64,000 nt of DNA from Streptomyces sp. NBC_01317 (GCF_035961655.1 NZ_CP108393.1:1984001-2048000); one strand, 5' to 3'. Shown: positions 52,587-61,272, counted from the stretch's first letter. Numbers and translations are program-made. Notes: a model not told the origin generated them from the sequence alone.

Positions 52587-53117
52587 CTCCTCGCTCTCAT
52601 GTGTTCGGTGTGCACGGCCGGCCCCGGAGGGTGCCCGGCGGGGCACGGGTGCGTTCTTCTTCGTGTGCTGTTCTTGTCCTATCGCCGCGATACGGCGAGG
52701 TACGAGCCGGCAGGCGACCGGAAGCGTGAACGCGTTGAACGCCGGAGCGACGGCGAAGACCGCCCGTTCCCAAGCCGCATCGGCCGGGCCCGACATAAAG
52801 ACCCACTGCGGACGCCCCGAGCCAGCGGCCTACAGCACTCCTCGGCGCGCCCGGAAGGGCCCGCTGCGAAGCCGGCCGGCCGGATCAGCGTCGACGTCAT
52901 CGACCCCGTGGCGGAGCGGATCCGAGCGGCAGCCGCAGTGCTGAGGGCACGGGTGCGTCCAGCCGTCGAGGTGGCCTTGACCGCCGCCGGCGTGCGTCAC
53001 AGCGAAGGCACTTCGCGCGTCACCGACGTCCGCTCCTTGCCCGGTACCGGACGGACACCACTAGGAGGCGTCCGGGCGATCATGTGACTGGCTGTTCATC
53101 CGGTCGTTGGCCAGGGT
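52587..53117. other. Promoter region of the cyclodipeptide operon and left flank of the IS
   Basis: No convincing gene. It should hold the operon promoter (minus strand) and the left inverted repeat of the insertion sequence, neither of which could be pinpointed. Confidence 0.4.
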
Positions 53118-54061
53118 GTGGGTGGGGATCGGCGTGGTGAGCTGTCGGATGCCGAGTGGGAGCGGCTGCGGCCGTTCCTGCCGGTGAGCAATGGCCGGTG
53201 CGGGCGGTGGCGTGACCATCGTCAGGTGATCTACGGGATTCTGCACCGGGTGCGGACCGGGGTGCACCGGCGTGATCTCCCGGAGCGGTTCGGGCCCTGG
53301 AAAACCGTCTACGAACGCCACCGGCTGTGGTCGGCGGACGGTACCTGGGAACGTCTGCTGCGGCAGGTCCAGGCCGCGGCCGACGCGGCCGGAGAGATCG
53401 ACTGGGATGTGTCGGTGGACTCCACCAGCGTGCGCGCCCACCAGCACGCGGCCGGCGCCCGGACCGCTCCACCGCCAGTCCCGGGCAGGTCAAAGGGGGC
53501 CGAGGCCGTGGAACACCAGGCCGAATTGCCGTGGCAGAGTCGGGTCGCCCGGCTGGTGGAGGTGGTGCGGGAGGTGAGGGCCTGGGCCGCTCGCTGGGAG
53601 GCTTCACCAGCAAGATCCATCTGAGCGCCGACGGCCGCTGCCGCCCGCTGTCCCTGATCATCACGCCCGGACAGCGGGCCGACTGCACCCAGTTCGCGCC
53701 GGTACTGGAGAAGATCCGGGTTCCCCGCCAGGGGATTGGTCGGCCCCGCAAGAAGCCGGACAGCGTCGCAGCCGACAAGGCATACAGCAACGGGCCCTGC
53801 CGTCAGTACCTGCGGCAGCGCGGCATCCGGCACACCATCCCGGAGAAGGCCGACAGCCAGGCCGCCCGCCAGCGCAGAGGATCGCGCGGCGGGCGGCCAC
53901 CTGGCTTCGACCGGGACCGGTACAAGAAGCGCAACACCGTCGAGCGGGCCATCAACAAGCTGAAGAACCACCGTGCAGTGGCCACTCGTTATGACAAGCG
54001 CGGCTACGTGTTCCTCGGTACCGTCGCGGCCGCATCCGTCGCCATCTGGCTTCGTACGTGA
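53118..54061 (+). mobile_element. IS5-family insertion sequence (IS427-like group)
   Basis: Extent given is the coding part. Terminal repeats and target duplication were not identified. Two overlapping frames encode one DDE transposase. It lies immediately upstream of the cyclodipeptide operon and next to a short truncated-looking gene, consistent with a recent insertion. Confidence 0.85.
53118..54061 (+). CDS. IS5-family DDE transposase made by -1 frameshift
   Basis: Frame one (53118-53624) has the DUF4096-like N-terminus ELSDAEWERLRPFLP and WDVSVDSTSVRAHQHAAGA with the first Asp. The continuation lies in the -1 frame and runs to 54061: GLGRSLGGFTSKIHLSADGR, then VAADKAYSN (second Asp) and RNTVERAINKLKNHRAVATR (Glu). 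A slippery A AAG GGG heptamer at 53492-53498 joins the frames, giving about 314 residues. Two-frame organisation is normal for the IS427 group, so the transposase is probably intact. Confidence 0.85.
53492..53498 (+). promoter_or_regulatory. Programmed -1 ribosomal frameshift site
   Basis: A_AAG_GGG in the zero frame, fitting X_XXY_YYZ. It lies inside the overlap of the two transposase frames and leads directly into the -1 frame sequence that carries the catalytic Asp and Glu. Confidence 0.65.
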
Positions 54062-54067
54062 CCGCGT

Positions 54068-54364
54068 TCAGCTCACCGAAGCACCCGGCGCCAGCGTCAG
54101 ACCAGAGGCTGCGAGGAAGACTTCAAGGCTGGTGACGCCACTGTCGGTACCGTCGTCCCATTCGACCAGGAGTGCCGAGAGGCCCTCATCCCAGGTGTCC
54201 GGTGTGTCGATATCAGGGCCAGGATGCCGCTCAACGCAGCCTTCGCCGTGCCGGTACCAGAGGTACAAGTACTGCCCATCTGCCGTCCGGGCATCCCACT
54301 GCGAAGGATAGCCGGAACTCGTCTGCACCACCCGCACCAGCAGTCGGCCCTCAACGTCACTCAT
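54068..54364 (-). CDS. Hypothetical protein beside the insertion sequence
   Basis: 98 residues from the ATG at 54364 (MSDVEGRLLVRVVQTSSGYP). Acidic, with WYRHGEGCVERHPGPDIDTP and LLVEWDDGTDSGVTSLEVFL. No known domain recognised. Its stop lies six bases from the transposase stop, so the last residues (LTLAPGASVS) could come from the IS end. Confidence 0.5.
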   Translation of the reverse strand: MSDVEGRLLVRVVQTSSGYPSQWDARTADGQYLYLWYRHGEGCVERHPGPDIDTPDTWDEGLSALLVEWDDGTDSGVTSLEVFLAASGLTLAPGASVS

Positions 54365-54778
54365 CCAGTGATGGTGACGCACCTTCACACCTTGGGCAAT
54401 CGACTTCAGACCTCGATATGGACGCTCCAACCAGCCGTGATCGCCCGGACAGCTCCGCTAGTCGGCCGACACGCCGGCCGGACGGCGTCCCACAAGATCT
54501 TCGCCGACCTCTGCGGGACGAACCGGGCAGGCCCCTGGCCGGGCGAACGGTCGTCAGCGACCCTCTCCGGCAGGCTCACTCGACCGCCGCCGGAGCGGTC
54601 ATCGGCGTCGAACAGATCCTGGCCTGGACGGTGCCCCGCCGATGGCCGCCGGGATGGCAATTCCCGAGTCTGCGATCGACCCGGCCCGCACACTCGACCG
54701 CATGCGGGCCTTCGGCGTCGACATCACCACCGTCCCCCTCGCACCTCCGGGGCATAACCGTGCGGACGACCGTCCACG
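54365..54778. other. Gene-poor interval between the hypothetical gene and pheA
   Basis: Contains a plus-strand fragment reading PMAAGMAIPESAIDPARTLD, then RMRAFGVDITTVPLAPPGHN without a proper start. It could be a remnant; nothing firm. Confidence 0.35.
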
Positions 54779-55618
54779 CTAACGGTTACGGAAGCGGCGC
54801 GGATGCGCGGGGTAGACGCCCAGAACGCGTACCTCGGAAGAGAAGAAGTGCAGTTCGTCCAGGGAGTGGGCCACGCGGGTCTCGTCGGGACTGCCCTCGA
54901 TCTCGATGTAGAAGCGGCTGGGCTGCGTCCCGGCCCCGAGCTGGTAGCTCTCGATCTTGGTGAGGTTGACCGCGTTGCTGGCGAACCCGCCCAGCGCCTT
55001 GTAGAGCGCACTGGGAATGTTGCGTACCAGGAAGAACAGACTTGTCACCGTCGGAACGCCGGCGTCCGGCGCACGTGCCGGATCGCGCGAGAGGACGACG
55101 AAGCGCGTGGTGTTGTCCGGATCATCCTCGACACCGGACTTCAGGACCCGCAGCCCGTGCAGCTGCGCCGCGGCCGGCGGGGCGAGTGCCGCCTGCCGGG
55201 GATCGCGCGACTCCGCCACCTCACGAGCGGCACCCGCGGTGTCATCGCTGACAAGAGTCCGCCAGCCGCCCTCCCGCAGGACCTTCCGGCACTGACTGAG
55301 CGCGTGGACGTGGCTGCGTACGGTCTCGACCTGCTCCAGCGACCCGTCCGGTACGCCCATGAGGTCGAAGCGGATGTCGAGGAAGTACTCCCCGATGATG
55401 GACAGGCCGGAGTCCGGCAGCAGGTGGTGCACGTCCGCCACCCGTCCGGCCGCCGAGTTGTCCACCGGGATGACCGCCAGGTCGGCGGACCCCAGGAGCA
55501 CGGCGTCCAGCGCCTGGTCGAAGCCGGAGCAGGGCAGCCCCTGGCTTCCGGGGTACAAGTGGGCCACCGCGGTCGCCGAATTGGAGCCTGGTTCGCCCTG
55601 GTAAGCGATGACTGTCAT
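54779..55618 (-). CDS. pheA: Prephenate dehydratase with ESY-type ACT domain
   Basis: 279 residues. Converts prephenate to phenylpyruvate for Phe synthesis. Catalytic domain 1-180 (IAYQGEPGSNSATAVAHLYP; PVDNSAAGRV; NTTRF with Thr171-Arg172-Phe173). ACT domain about 190-262 (VRNIPSALYKALGGFASNAV, then NLTKIESYQLG). The usual Phe-binding GALV and ESRP motifs are SALY and ESYQ, the form seen in alphaproteobacterial enzymes. The end FRFYIEIEG-like and VRVLGVYPAHPRRFR also fit that lineage. It may be a second copy with altered feedback, serving a specialised pathway. Confidence 0.9.
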   Translation of the reverse strand: MTVIAYQGEPGSNSATAVAHLYPGSQGLPCSGFDQALDAVLLGSADLAVIPVDNSAAGRVADVHHLLPDSGLSIIGEYFLDIRFDLMGVPDGSLEQVETVRSHVHALSQCRKVLREGGWRTLVSDDTAGAAREVAESRDPRQAALAPPAAAQLHGLRVLKSGVEDDPDNTTRFVVLSRDPARAPDAGVPTVTSLFFLVRNIPSALYKALGGFASNAVNLTKIESYQLGAGTQPSRFYIEIEGSPDETRVAHSLDELHFFSSEVRVLGVYPAHPRRFRNR

Positions 55619-55637
55619 ATGTGGTGCCGTGTCCTAG

Positions 55638-56525
55638 TCAGGAGGTTGTGCCGGTTGCGGGGAGAAGGCTGGTGGTGAACCGGGCGTGCTGCAGTACCGG
55701 CGCACTCCCTGTCATGATCGATTCAAGGGGGTGAACGCTTTGGGTACGCGGTAGCGCGTACTGGTACGCCGCCGCGTACACGTCGCGTACCAGATGGTGC
55801 GATTCTTCCACCCGCTCGACGATGCCGGGCGTCGCCGCCCCCGCCCCGGCGCCCGAGGCCGCGGCGAGGGTCAGGTCCCGTCGTACGGCCTCCCGCCTCC
55901 GGTCCAGCGCGGCACCCAGGCCCGCGGTCGGCGAGTCGGGCGATACGGGTTCGGGGGCCAGCCGTGCGGTGGTCTCGAGCAGGTGCCTCGCGGCCCCCAT
56001 CGCCATCGCCGTGACCGCGACCCACAGGAACTCCGCCTCCTTCGCCCGCAGCTCCCGCCCCGCCGCACAGGCGGTCAGCCCCGCCGGTATGTACAGGTCG
56101 CGCAGCCGTATCAGCAGAGCCTCGTCGTCCACCGCGCCCGAGCGCTCCAGCGCTCCGACACCCACGACGTACAGCGAATTGCACTCCCCCGGCCGCCCGT
56201 CTCCTGCGGGCGCGGACCGCAGTGCCAGCCACCGCGCCCGCCGGTATGCCGGGGGCAGTCGCCACACCCCGGAAAGCAGCCGGCCCCCCTCGGTGAGCCG
56301 GACGGACGGGACGTGGTCGCCCACGCCGTCGGCGGGAGAAGCCCTGGGAAAGGAGGCGGCCCAGTTGTGCGCCCGGCAGAACGAGTCCCACGCCCCGGTC
56401 GGATCGGCGTGGCCCAGACGCTCGTACACGTCGAACACCCGCGGCAGCCCCGCATCCGGGCCGGCCGGCTGGTCGTCCGGCACTTCCGCCGCGTTCCGAA
56501 CGCTCAGATGTGGCAGGTAAGTCAT
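55638..56525 (-). CDS. Acyl-CoA-dehydrogenase-like protein, unknown function
   Basis: 295 residues. RVFDVYERLGHADPTGAWDS, then WAASFPRASPADGVG and SVRLTEGGRLLSGVWRLPPA resemble the middle of acyl-CoA dehydrogenase/flavin monooxygenase (group D) proteins. The helical C-terminus (HHLVRDVYAAAYQYALPRTQ, HPLESIMTGSAPVLQHARFT) fits their last bundle. It is shorter than usual (about 380-400), lacking part of the N-terminal helical domain. Starts 20 bases before pheA in the same direction, so likely one operon. Function not known. Confidence 0.5.
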   Translation of the reverse strand: MTYLPHLSVRNAAEVPDDQPAGPDAGLPRVFDVYERLGHADPTGAWDSFCRAHNWAASFPRASPADGVGDHVPSVRLTEGGRLLSGVWRLPPAYRRARWLALRSAPAGDGRPGECNSLYVVGVGALERSGAVDDEALLIRLRDLYIPAGLTACAAGRELRAKEAEFLWVAVTAMAMGAARHLLETTARLAPEPVSPDSPTAGLGAALDRRREAVRRDLTLAAASGAGAGAATPGIVERVEESHHLVRDVYAAAYQYALPRTQSVHPLESIMTGSAPVLQHARFTTSLLPATGTTS

Positions 56526-56832
56526 CCGTACTTCTTCCTTGTCGGTACTCGGAGCCGCGCTCCGGGCGGCCGTGCCCGCAGAGAACCCCGGCGGACCACG
56601 GGGGGTGCGTCGGCCCCACGAAGAGAAGGCCTGGCGAGAGGCGTGGCGCGGGCTGAAACGGCCCGGCGGGGACGCGGCGGGAAAGCCGCCGCTCCTGGCC
56701 CCCCAATAGCTACACGTACCGGAACACAGTAAGACTCAAGTGTCCTTCATCACAAAAGCCTCAGCAGCGGACCCGACCACAGAAGACGAGCGGTCGGAGG
56801 TGGCGTCTGCCCCACGCTCTCGTTAGAGTCCG
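56526..56832. other. Divergent promoter region
   Basis: Promoter region of the pheA operon (minus) and the PaaI-HxlR operon (plus). AAGGAAG before 56525 is the ribosome site of the leftward operon. No gene seen. Confidence 0.45.
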
Positions 56833-56856
56833 CTGACTATCTACTCCAATAGTCAG
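56833..56856. promoter_or_regulatory. HxlR-type palindrome
   Basis: Perfect arms CTGACTAT and ATAGTCAG around eight bases, 22 bases before the PaaI start. The same half-site ATAGTCAG occurs at 60734-60741, before another hxlR gene. Confidence 0.65.
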
Positions 56857-56878
56857 ATCACGCCGGAAGGGGCTCGCG

Positions 56879-57415
56879 ATGCCCAGATCTCGTACCTACA
56901 CCTGGGAGGACCCCGGGACGACGGCATCGGCCGTCGGCGGCACCCCGGGCCTGGAGTTCATGCGGGACGTGCTCGCGGGGCGGCTACCGGCGCCACCGTT
57001 CGCCGCGACCCTGGGCACCGTCCTGGAGGAGGTGGAGCCCGGTCGGGCCGTCTTCGGTCTGACTCCGGGCGAGGAGCACTACAACCCGCTGGGGAGCGTC
57101 CACGGTGGCGTGTTCGCCACCCTCCTGGACTCCGCCGCGGGATGCGCGGTCCACACCCTGCTGCCCGCGGGCATGGCCTACACCTCGCTCGACCTCACGG
57201 TGAAGTTCCTGCGCCCGGTGACCGCCGCGAGCGGACGGATCCGGGCCGTGGGCACCGTACTCAACAGTGGGCGGCGGACAGCTCTCGCGGAGGCGCGGCT
57301 GTTCGACGCCGAGGACCGGCTCCTCGCCCACGCCACCAGCAGCTGCATGCTCTTCCCCGCGTCAGCACCCGCCCCCGACGACCGGAATGGCGCCGCGTCG
57401 GAGCCGTCCGCCTGA
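56879..57415 (+). CDS. PaaI-family hotdog thioesterase
   Basis: 178 residues. Hotdog core PLGSVHGGVFATLLDSAAGC (the HGG motif with catalytic residues) and TSLDLTVKFLRPVTAASGRI. It hydrolyses an acyl-CoA, often an aromatic one in PaaI relatives. It precedes an HxlR regulator and shares its palindrome with it. Its place next to pheA may point to an aryl-acyl substrate, which is inference. Confidence 0.88.
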   Translation: MPRSRTYTWEDPGTTASAVGGTPGLEFMRDVLAGRLPAPPFAATLGTVLEEVEPGRAVFGLTPGEEHYNPLGSVHGGVFATLLDSAAGCAVHTLLPAGMAYTSLDLTVKFLRPVTAASGRIRAVGTVLNSGRRTALAEARLFDAEDRLLAHATSSCMLFPASAPAPDDRNGAASEPSA

Positions 57416-57458
57416 GCCCGGACGCATGACAACACACCCGGGTGGAGAAGGAACGTCG

Positions 57459-57770
57459 ATGGCGAGCATCCTCGATGTCTTGGGACAGCGGTGGACGCTG
57501 CAGATCGTGCGTGAGGTGTCCCGTGGTGAGCACCGATTCAGCCGGATCGCAGTCGGCACGGGAGTGTCGAGGAACATCCTGGCGGACCGGCTGCGCCAGC
57601 TCACCGGCGTCGGGGTCGTCGAGTGCCGGCCGTACAGCGAGCACCCTCCGCGCCATGAGTACCACCTCACGCCGGCGGGCCTCGAACTCGCCCGGATGAT
57701 TGTGGAGTTGTGCACCTGGGACAACCGGTGGAACGCGGCGCCGGGTCCCGAAGGTGCCCCTCCGGCGTGA
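57459..57770 (+). CDS. HxlR-family regulator
   Basis: 103 residues from the ATG at 57459 (AAGGA seven bases before); ATG at 57426 is an alternative. Winged helix ILDVLGQRWTLQIVREVSRG, then RFSRIAVGTGVSRNILADRL and YHLTPAGLELARM. No Cys for redox sensing except near the C-terminus (ELCTWDN). It follows the thioesterase by 43 bases in one operon and probably represses it through the palindrome at 56833. Confidence 0.85.
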   Translation: MASILDVLGQRWTLQIVREVSRGEHRFSRIAVGTGVSRNILADRLRQLTGVGVVECRPYSEHPPRHEYHLTPAGLELARMIVELCTWDNRWNAAPGPEGAPPA

Positions 57771-57819
57771 CCGGCGCCCCACCCCCCTGACCGGAACCGC
57801 TCCCCCGTACCCGGCCCTG

Positions 57820-58220
57820 TCAGTTCCGCGACGGGAGCACGAGGACCAGGTGGCGATCGTCCGCGCGCCGGCCGCGCAGGCGGTGGTGACCGTCGCGGCC
57901 GGCCCGCAGAGCCGGTAACGGATGGAGGATCTCGATCTCACCGCTCAGAAAGCCGGCCGGCAGCGTCACGGGGCGGCGTCCCGACACGTCCACGAGGGCG
58001 ATGCCGCCCATGCCGGTCCGCCGCTCGGACACGGCGTCGAGAATGCCCACGTGCCGCAGCAGCTCCTTCTGTCTCCCGCGGAAGTCGGCGGCGGCTCCGG
58101 CCTCGCGAAGCCCCTCCGCCACTTCCACGACGGTCACCGTCGCACCACGGCGGGCGAGCCAGTAGCGAGGGCCGGACCGGCAACACCCCCACCGGAGATG
58201 AGGACGCGGGGAGCCTTGAC
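57820..58220 (-). pseudogene. Broken FAD-dependent monooxygenase gene (TetX/PHBH type)
   Basis: The first frame reads VLISGGGVAGPALA (FAD GxGxxG). After a single-base loss at about 58165 the protein continues in another frame: TVVEVAEGLREAGAAADFRG, then ILDAVSERRTGM and FLSGEIEIL. Homology ends near 57910 and the rest of the gene (substrate domain) is missing. The expected start codon appears as GTC. Frameshift, lost start and truncation together make it non-functional. Confidence 0.75.
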
Positions 58221-58278
58221 GTGACTTCCGTTCGGGTCGGCCGATGCTTCGTCGTCTGGCTCGGCGGGCCGTACCGCT

Positions 58279-58953
58279 TCAGGGGGCGAGGACCAGGAGT
58301 GCGGTGCGAAGGCGGAGCCGGAACCCGAGGGACTCGTAGAGGCCGATGGCCGAGGTGTTCGACGCGAGCACGTGCAGGAACGGGGTCTCGCCGCGTTCCT
58401 TGATTCCGGCGGCGACGGCGAGCAACAGGCGTGTCCCCAGCCCCTTTCCCCGGCGTTGCGGGTCGGTGCAGACCGCGCTGATCTCTCTCCAGCCGGCTAT
58501 GTGCATGCGCTCCCCGGCCATGGCCACCAGGCGACCCTCATGGCGGATCCCGAGGTAGGCACCCATCTCGATCGTCCGTGGCAGGAAGGGTCCTGGCTTG
58601 GTGGCCTCCGCCAGCGCCAGCATCTCCGGGACGTCGTCCCGGCCGAGGAGCACCGCCTTCTCGTCGGCAGCGGCCGCGATCCCCTCACCGGTGAACTGGA
58701 GCAGGGGGATCCGCCTCAGCACCTCCCAACCGTCCGGCGGCTCGACGCCGGGATCGCCGAGCGTCACCGTCGCCCCCTCTCCGGCGAGCGCAGCGGCGTC
58801 GGCCCAGTCGGTCACGTCAGGACGGGCCGGGAGTGCCATGAAAGGCGACATGTCGGCCGGGTAGCGCAGCGCGTTCCCCCGTCGCCGCGCGAGGTGGGCC
58901 TGGGCACCTGTCAGCGCCGAGTGGATCGCGTTGTCCAGTGGATGTGACGGCAT
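58279..58953 (-). CDS. GNAT-family N-acetyltransferase
   Basis: 224 residues. FR47-like GNAT core: ISAVCTDPQRRGKGLGTRLL (acetyl-CoA loop Q/RxxGxG/A) and FLHVLASNTSAIGLYESLGF. The N-terminal 100 residues form a separate half-GNAT or substrate domain. Substrate unknown. Divergent from the MFS exporter. Confidence 0.88.
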   Translation of the reverse strand: MPSHPLDNAIHSALTGAQAHLARRRGNALRYPADMSPFMALPARPDVTDWADAAALAGEGATVTLGDPGVEPPDGWEVLRRIPLLQFTGEGIAAAADEKAVLLGRDDVPEMLALAEATKPGPFLPRTIEMGAYLGIRHEGRLVAMAGERMHIAGWREISAVCTDPQRRGKGLGTRLLLAVAAGIKERGETPFLHVLASNTSAIGLYESLGFRLRLRTALLVLAP

Positions 58954-59053
58954 GGTGGGCGCCTCCGTCGGCGACGGGGCTTATGGGGATCAGCCTCCGT
59001 GGTTCGTTCGGTCGACTGCATGCTACGTCTCCCGCCTGACTTTCGAAACAAAC

Positions 59054-59077
59054 AGCCAGGCTGCTAGGTTCCTGGCT
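59054..59077 (+). promoter_or_regulatory. Inverted repeat touching the MFS start codon
   Basis: AGCCAGG and CCTGGCT around a 10-base spacer. The right arm ends at the base before the ATG at 59078. It could be an operator over a leaderless start, or an mRNA stem that hides the start codon. Confidence 0.5.
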
Positions 59078-60721
59078 ATGCCTATGAAAAGTCAGCAGCC
59101 CACCGGCCCGGGGCCCCGGGCCACCCCCTCCCGCTCCGCCGCCCCGGCGGGAGAGAAGATTCCCCGCCGGTGGCTCGGCCTGATAGTGGTGTGCCTCGGC
59201 GTGATGATGGCGTTCGTCAACATCACCGGCACCATTTCGGCCCTCACCCGGATCCAGGACGACCTGCACATCTCGCCCGCCACCCTCGTCTGGCTGACCA
59301 GCTCCTACAGCCTGGCCGTGGTCAGCCTGGTCATGTCCGCAGGCACCCTGAGCGACCTGATAGGCCGCCGGCTGACCTTCATCTCCGGCGCCGTCGTGTT
59401 CACCCTCGGCAGCCTGCTGGCCTACGTCGCCGACAGTTCCGGCACGCTCATCGCCGCCCAGGCCGTCATGGGGCTGGGTGGCGCGGCCGTCCTGCCGTCC
59501 AGCCTCACCATCGTGACCACCACGTTCACCGATCCGCACGAGCGCACCACCGCGATCAGCGCCTGGGCGGCCTGCTCCGGCCTCGGCCTCGCGGCAGGAC
59601 CGATCATCGCCGGTGTACTGCTGGAACACTTCTCGTGGCACTCCGTCTACCTCACCAATCTCCTGATCGGCGCGGCGGCGGCAGCACTGGCCCCCTTCTT
59701 CGTGCACGAGAGCAAGCACCCTTCGCGACGCCTCGACCTGGCCGGCGTGGTCCTGGGCACGGTGACCCTGGCCTCCGCGACCTACGCGATCATCCAGGGC
59801 GGTGCGAGCGGCTACGCCGAGCCGCGGATCATCGTCATGTACGTGGTCTTCGCGATCTCGGCGGCGCTCCTGGTACGCGTGGAACTGCGCCACCACGACC
59901 CGATGCTCGACCTGCGCCTCTTCCGCAACGCCTCGTTCAGCGCGGTGATGGCGGTGGCCGCCGCGGCCATGTTCGGCTTTGTCGGGGTCGCCCTGCTCAG
60001 CGTGCTCTACATGCAGCGCGTCCAGCACCTCAGCACGCTCGGCGCCGGTGTGCGGATGCTGATCCTCTTCGGCACGTTCGTCGCCGTCAGCGCCGTCTCC
60101 CCTCGACTGGTGCGCAGGTTCGGGTTCACACCGGTGCTCACCGCGGGCCTCGTGGCCATGGGCTCAGGAGCACTCGCGCTCCTCGCCACGACCCCTTTCG
60201 GCGGATACGGAGCCGTGTGGCCCGGCCTCTTCGTCACCGGCATCGGCGGCGGTCTGCTCGTCGCCCCGTCGTCCGCGGCCGCCGTCAGCAGCGTTCCCCC
60301 GCTCCAGGCCGGCATGGCCGCCTCGGCCATCAACATGGCCCGCCAGCTCGGCAACGTCCTCGGCCCCAGCGTGCTGGGCACCATCGTCACGACCCGCTTC
60401 CCCGACAACCTCCACGAGCGGCTCACCGGAGCCGGCGTCCCCCGCGCCGACGCCCAGAGGATCGCGGAGGGGGCAGCGCACGGCAGCAGCGGTTCCGGCC
60501 TGCCCGAGTCCGTCGCCCGGACCGTCGCCGACGTCGTGCCGCGAGCCTTCACGGACGCGGTGCACCGCGGTCTGCTCGTGGCCGGCGTCGTCGTGCTGCT
60601 CGTCGCGGTCCCGTCCGCGCTCTTCGTCCGGCACCGGCTGCCGGGCGCGCCCGCTCCCGTCGCTTCCGGCGGCGGGTCCACGGCCGCCCCCACCGGCGGG
60701 CCGGCGGCCGGGGCCAGGTGA
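59078..60721 (+). CDS. MFS exporter, DHA2 (14-helix) family
   Basis: 547 residues. Helix 1 LGLIVVCLGVMMAFVNITGT has Val-Asn where drug exporters usually have LDxT, so the coupling motif is altered. Motif A MSAGTLSDLIGRRLTFISGA and motif C GPIIAGVLLEHF are present. The C-terminus is Pro/Ala/Gly-rich and cytoplasmic. It is followed by an HxlR regulator. Probably exports a small toxic or signalling molecule. No clear Shine-Dalgarno sequence; ATG at 59084 also possible. Confidence 0.9.
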   Translation: MPMKSQQPTGPGPRATPSRSAAPAGEKIPRRWLGLIVVCLGVMMAFVNITGTISALTRIQDDLHISPATLVWLTSSYSLAVVSLVMSAGTLSDLIGRRLTFISGAVVFTLGSLLAYVADSSGTLIAAQAVMGLGGAAVLPSSLTIVTTTFTDPHERTTAISAWAACSGLGLAAGPIIAGVLLEHFSWHSVYLTNLLIGAAAAALAPFFVHESKHPSRRLDLAGVVLGTVTLASATYAIIQGGASGYAEPRIIVMYVVFAISAALLVRVELRHHDPMLDLRLFRNASFSAVMAVAAAAMFGFVGVALLSVLYMQRVQHLSTLGAGVRMLILFGTFVAVSAVSPRLVRRFGFTPVLTAGLVAMGSGALALLATTPFGGYGAVWPGLFVTGIGGGLLVAPSSAAAVSSVPPLQAGMAASAINMARQLGNVLGPSVLGTIVTTRFPDNLHERLTGAGVPRADAQRIAEGAAHGSSGSGLPESVARTVADVVPRAFTDAVHRGLLVAGVVVLLVAVPSALFVRHRLPGAPAPVASGGGSTAAPTGGPAAGAR

Positions 60722-60733
60722 CTTTTGTCCGCC

Positions 60734-60741
60734 ATAGTCAG
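60734..60741 (+). promoter_or_regulatory. HxlR half-site
   Basis: ATAGTCAG, identical to an arm of the palindrome at 56833-56856, 16 bases before the second hxlR start. The other half is not clear here. Confidence 0.35.
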
Positions 60742-60757
60742 TAGGTAGGCTGGTCGC

Positions 60758-61249
60758 ATGGATGACCTGTCGAAGTCCCCGGACGCACAGGCGCTCGCCA
60801 ACTGCCCGGTCTCCCGGACGCTCGAAGTGGTCGGCGCCCGCTCCACCCTGCTCATCATGCGCGAGGCGTTCTTCGGGACCCGCCGGTTCCAGGACTTCAC
60901 CAAGCGGGTGGGCATCGGCGAGGCCGCCACCGCCGGCCGGCTGAGGGAGCTGACCGCTTCCGGGCTCCTGGAGAAGATCCCCTACCAGGAGCCCGGCCAG
61001 CGCGGGCGCTACGAGTACCAGCTCACCGACAAGGGCCAGGACCTCTTCGCCGCCATCATGTCGCTGCGCGACTGGGGCGAGAGCTGGGCGTCGGACGGGC
61101 ACGGGCCCACCCCCTGGCGCTTCACGCACCGGGACTGCGGCGAGGAGGTCCACACGGTGACGCGCTGCTCGGCCGGCCACGACGTGCACGCCGGTGACTG
61201 CACCGCGGTCCGGGAGCCCCGGCGCGCGGTCGGCGACCCGGTCTCCTGA
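60758..61249 (+). CDS. HxlR-family regulator
   Basis: 163 residues. Winged helix: CPVSRTLEVVGARSTLLIMR, then RFQDFTKRVGIGEAATAGRL and YEYQLTDKGQDLF. The N-terminal Cys (ANCPV) is the redox-sensing position in relatives. A C-terminal extension of about 55 residues (HRDCGEEVHTVTRCSAGHDV) carries Cys and His residues that could bind a metal. It follows the exporter by 36 bases and probably regulates it. Confidence 0.9.
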   Translation: MDDLSKSPDAQALANCPVSRTLEVVGARSTLLIMREAFFGTRRFQDFTKRVGIGEAATAGRLRELTASGLLEKIPYQEPGQRGRYEYQLTDKGQDLFAAIMSLRDWGESWASDGHGPTPWRFTHRDCGEEVHTVTRCSAGHDVHAGDCTAVREPRRAVGDPVS

Positions 61250-61272
61250 CAACGCCACACCGGGACACCGTC

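Noticed and set aside
52353..53087. Plus-strand frame ending ISVDVIDPVAERIRAAAAVL
   Set aside because: Mostly antisense of the methyltransferase; no start or ribosome site for the last part, and no recognised domain.
53080..54110. Terminal inverted repeats of the IS5 element
   Set aside because: Compared both flanks by eye; only short weak matches (GTGA/CTG), so boundaries were left at the coding region.
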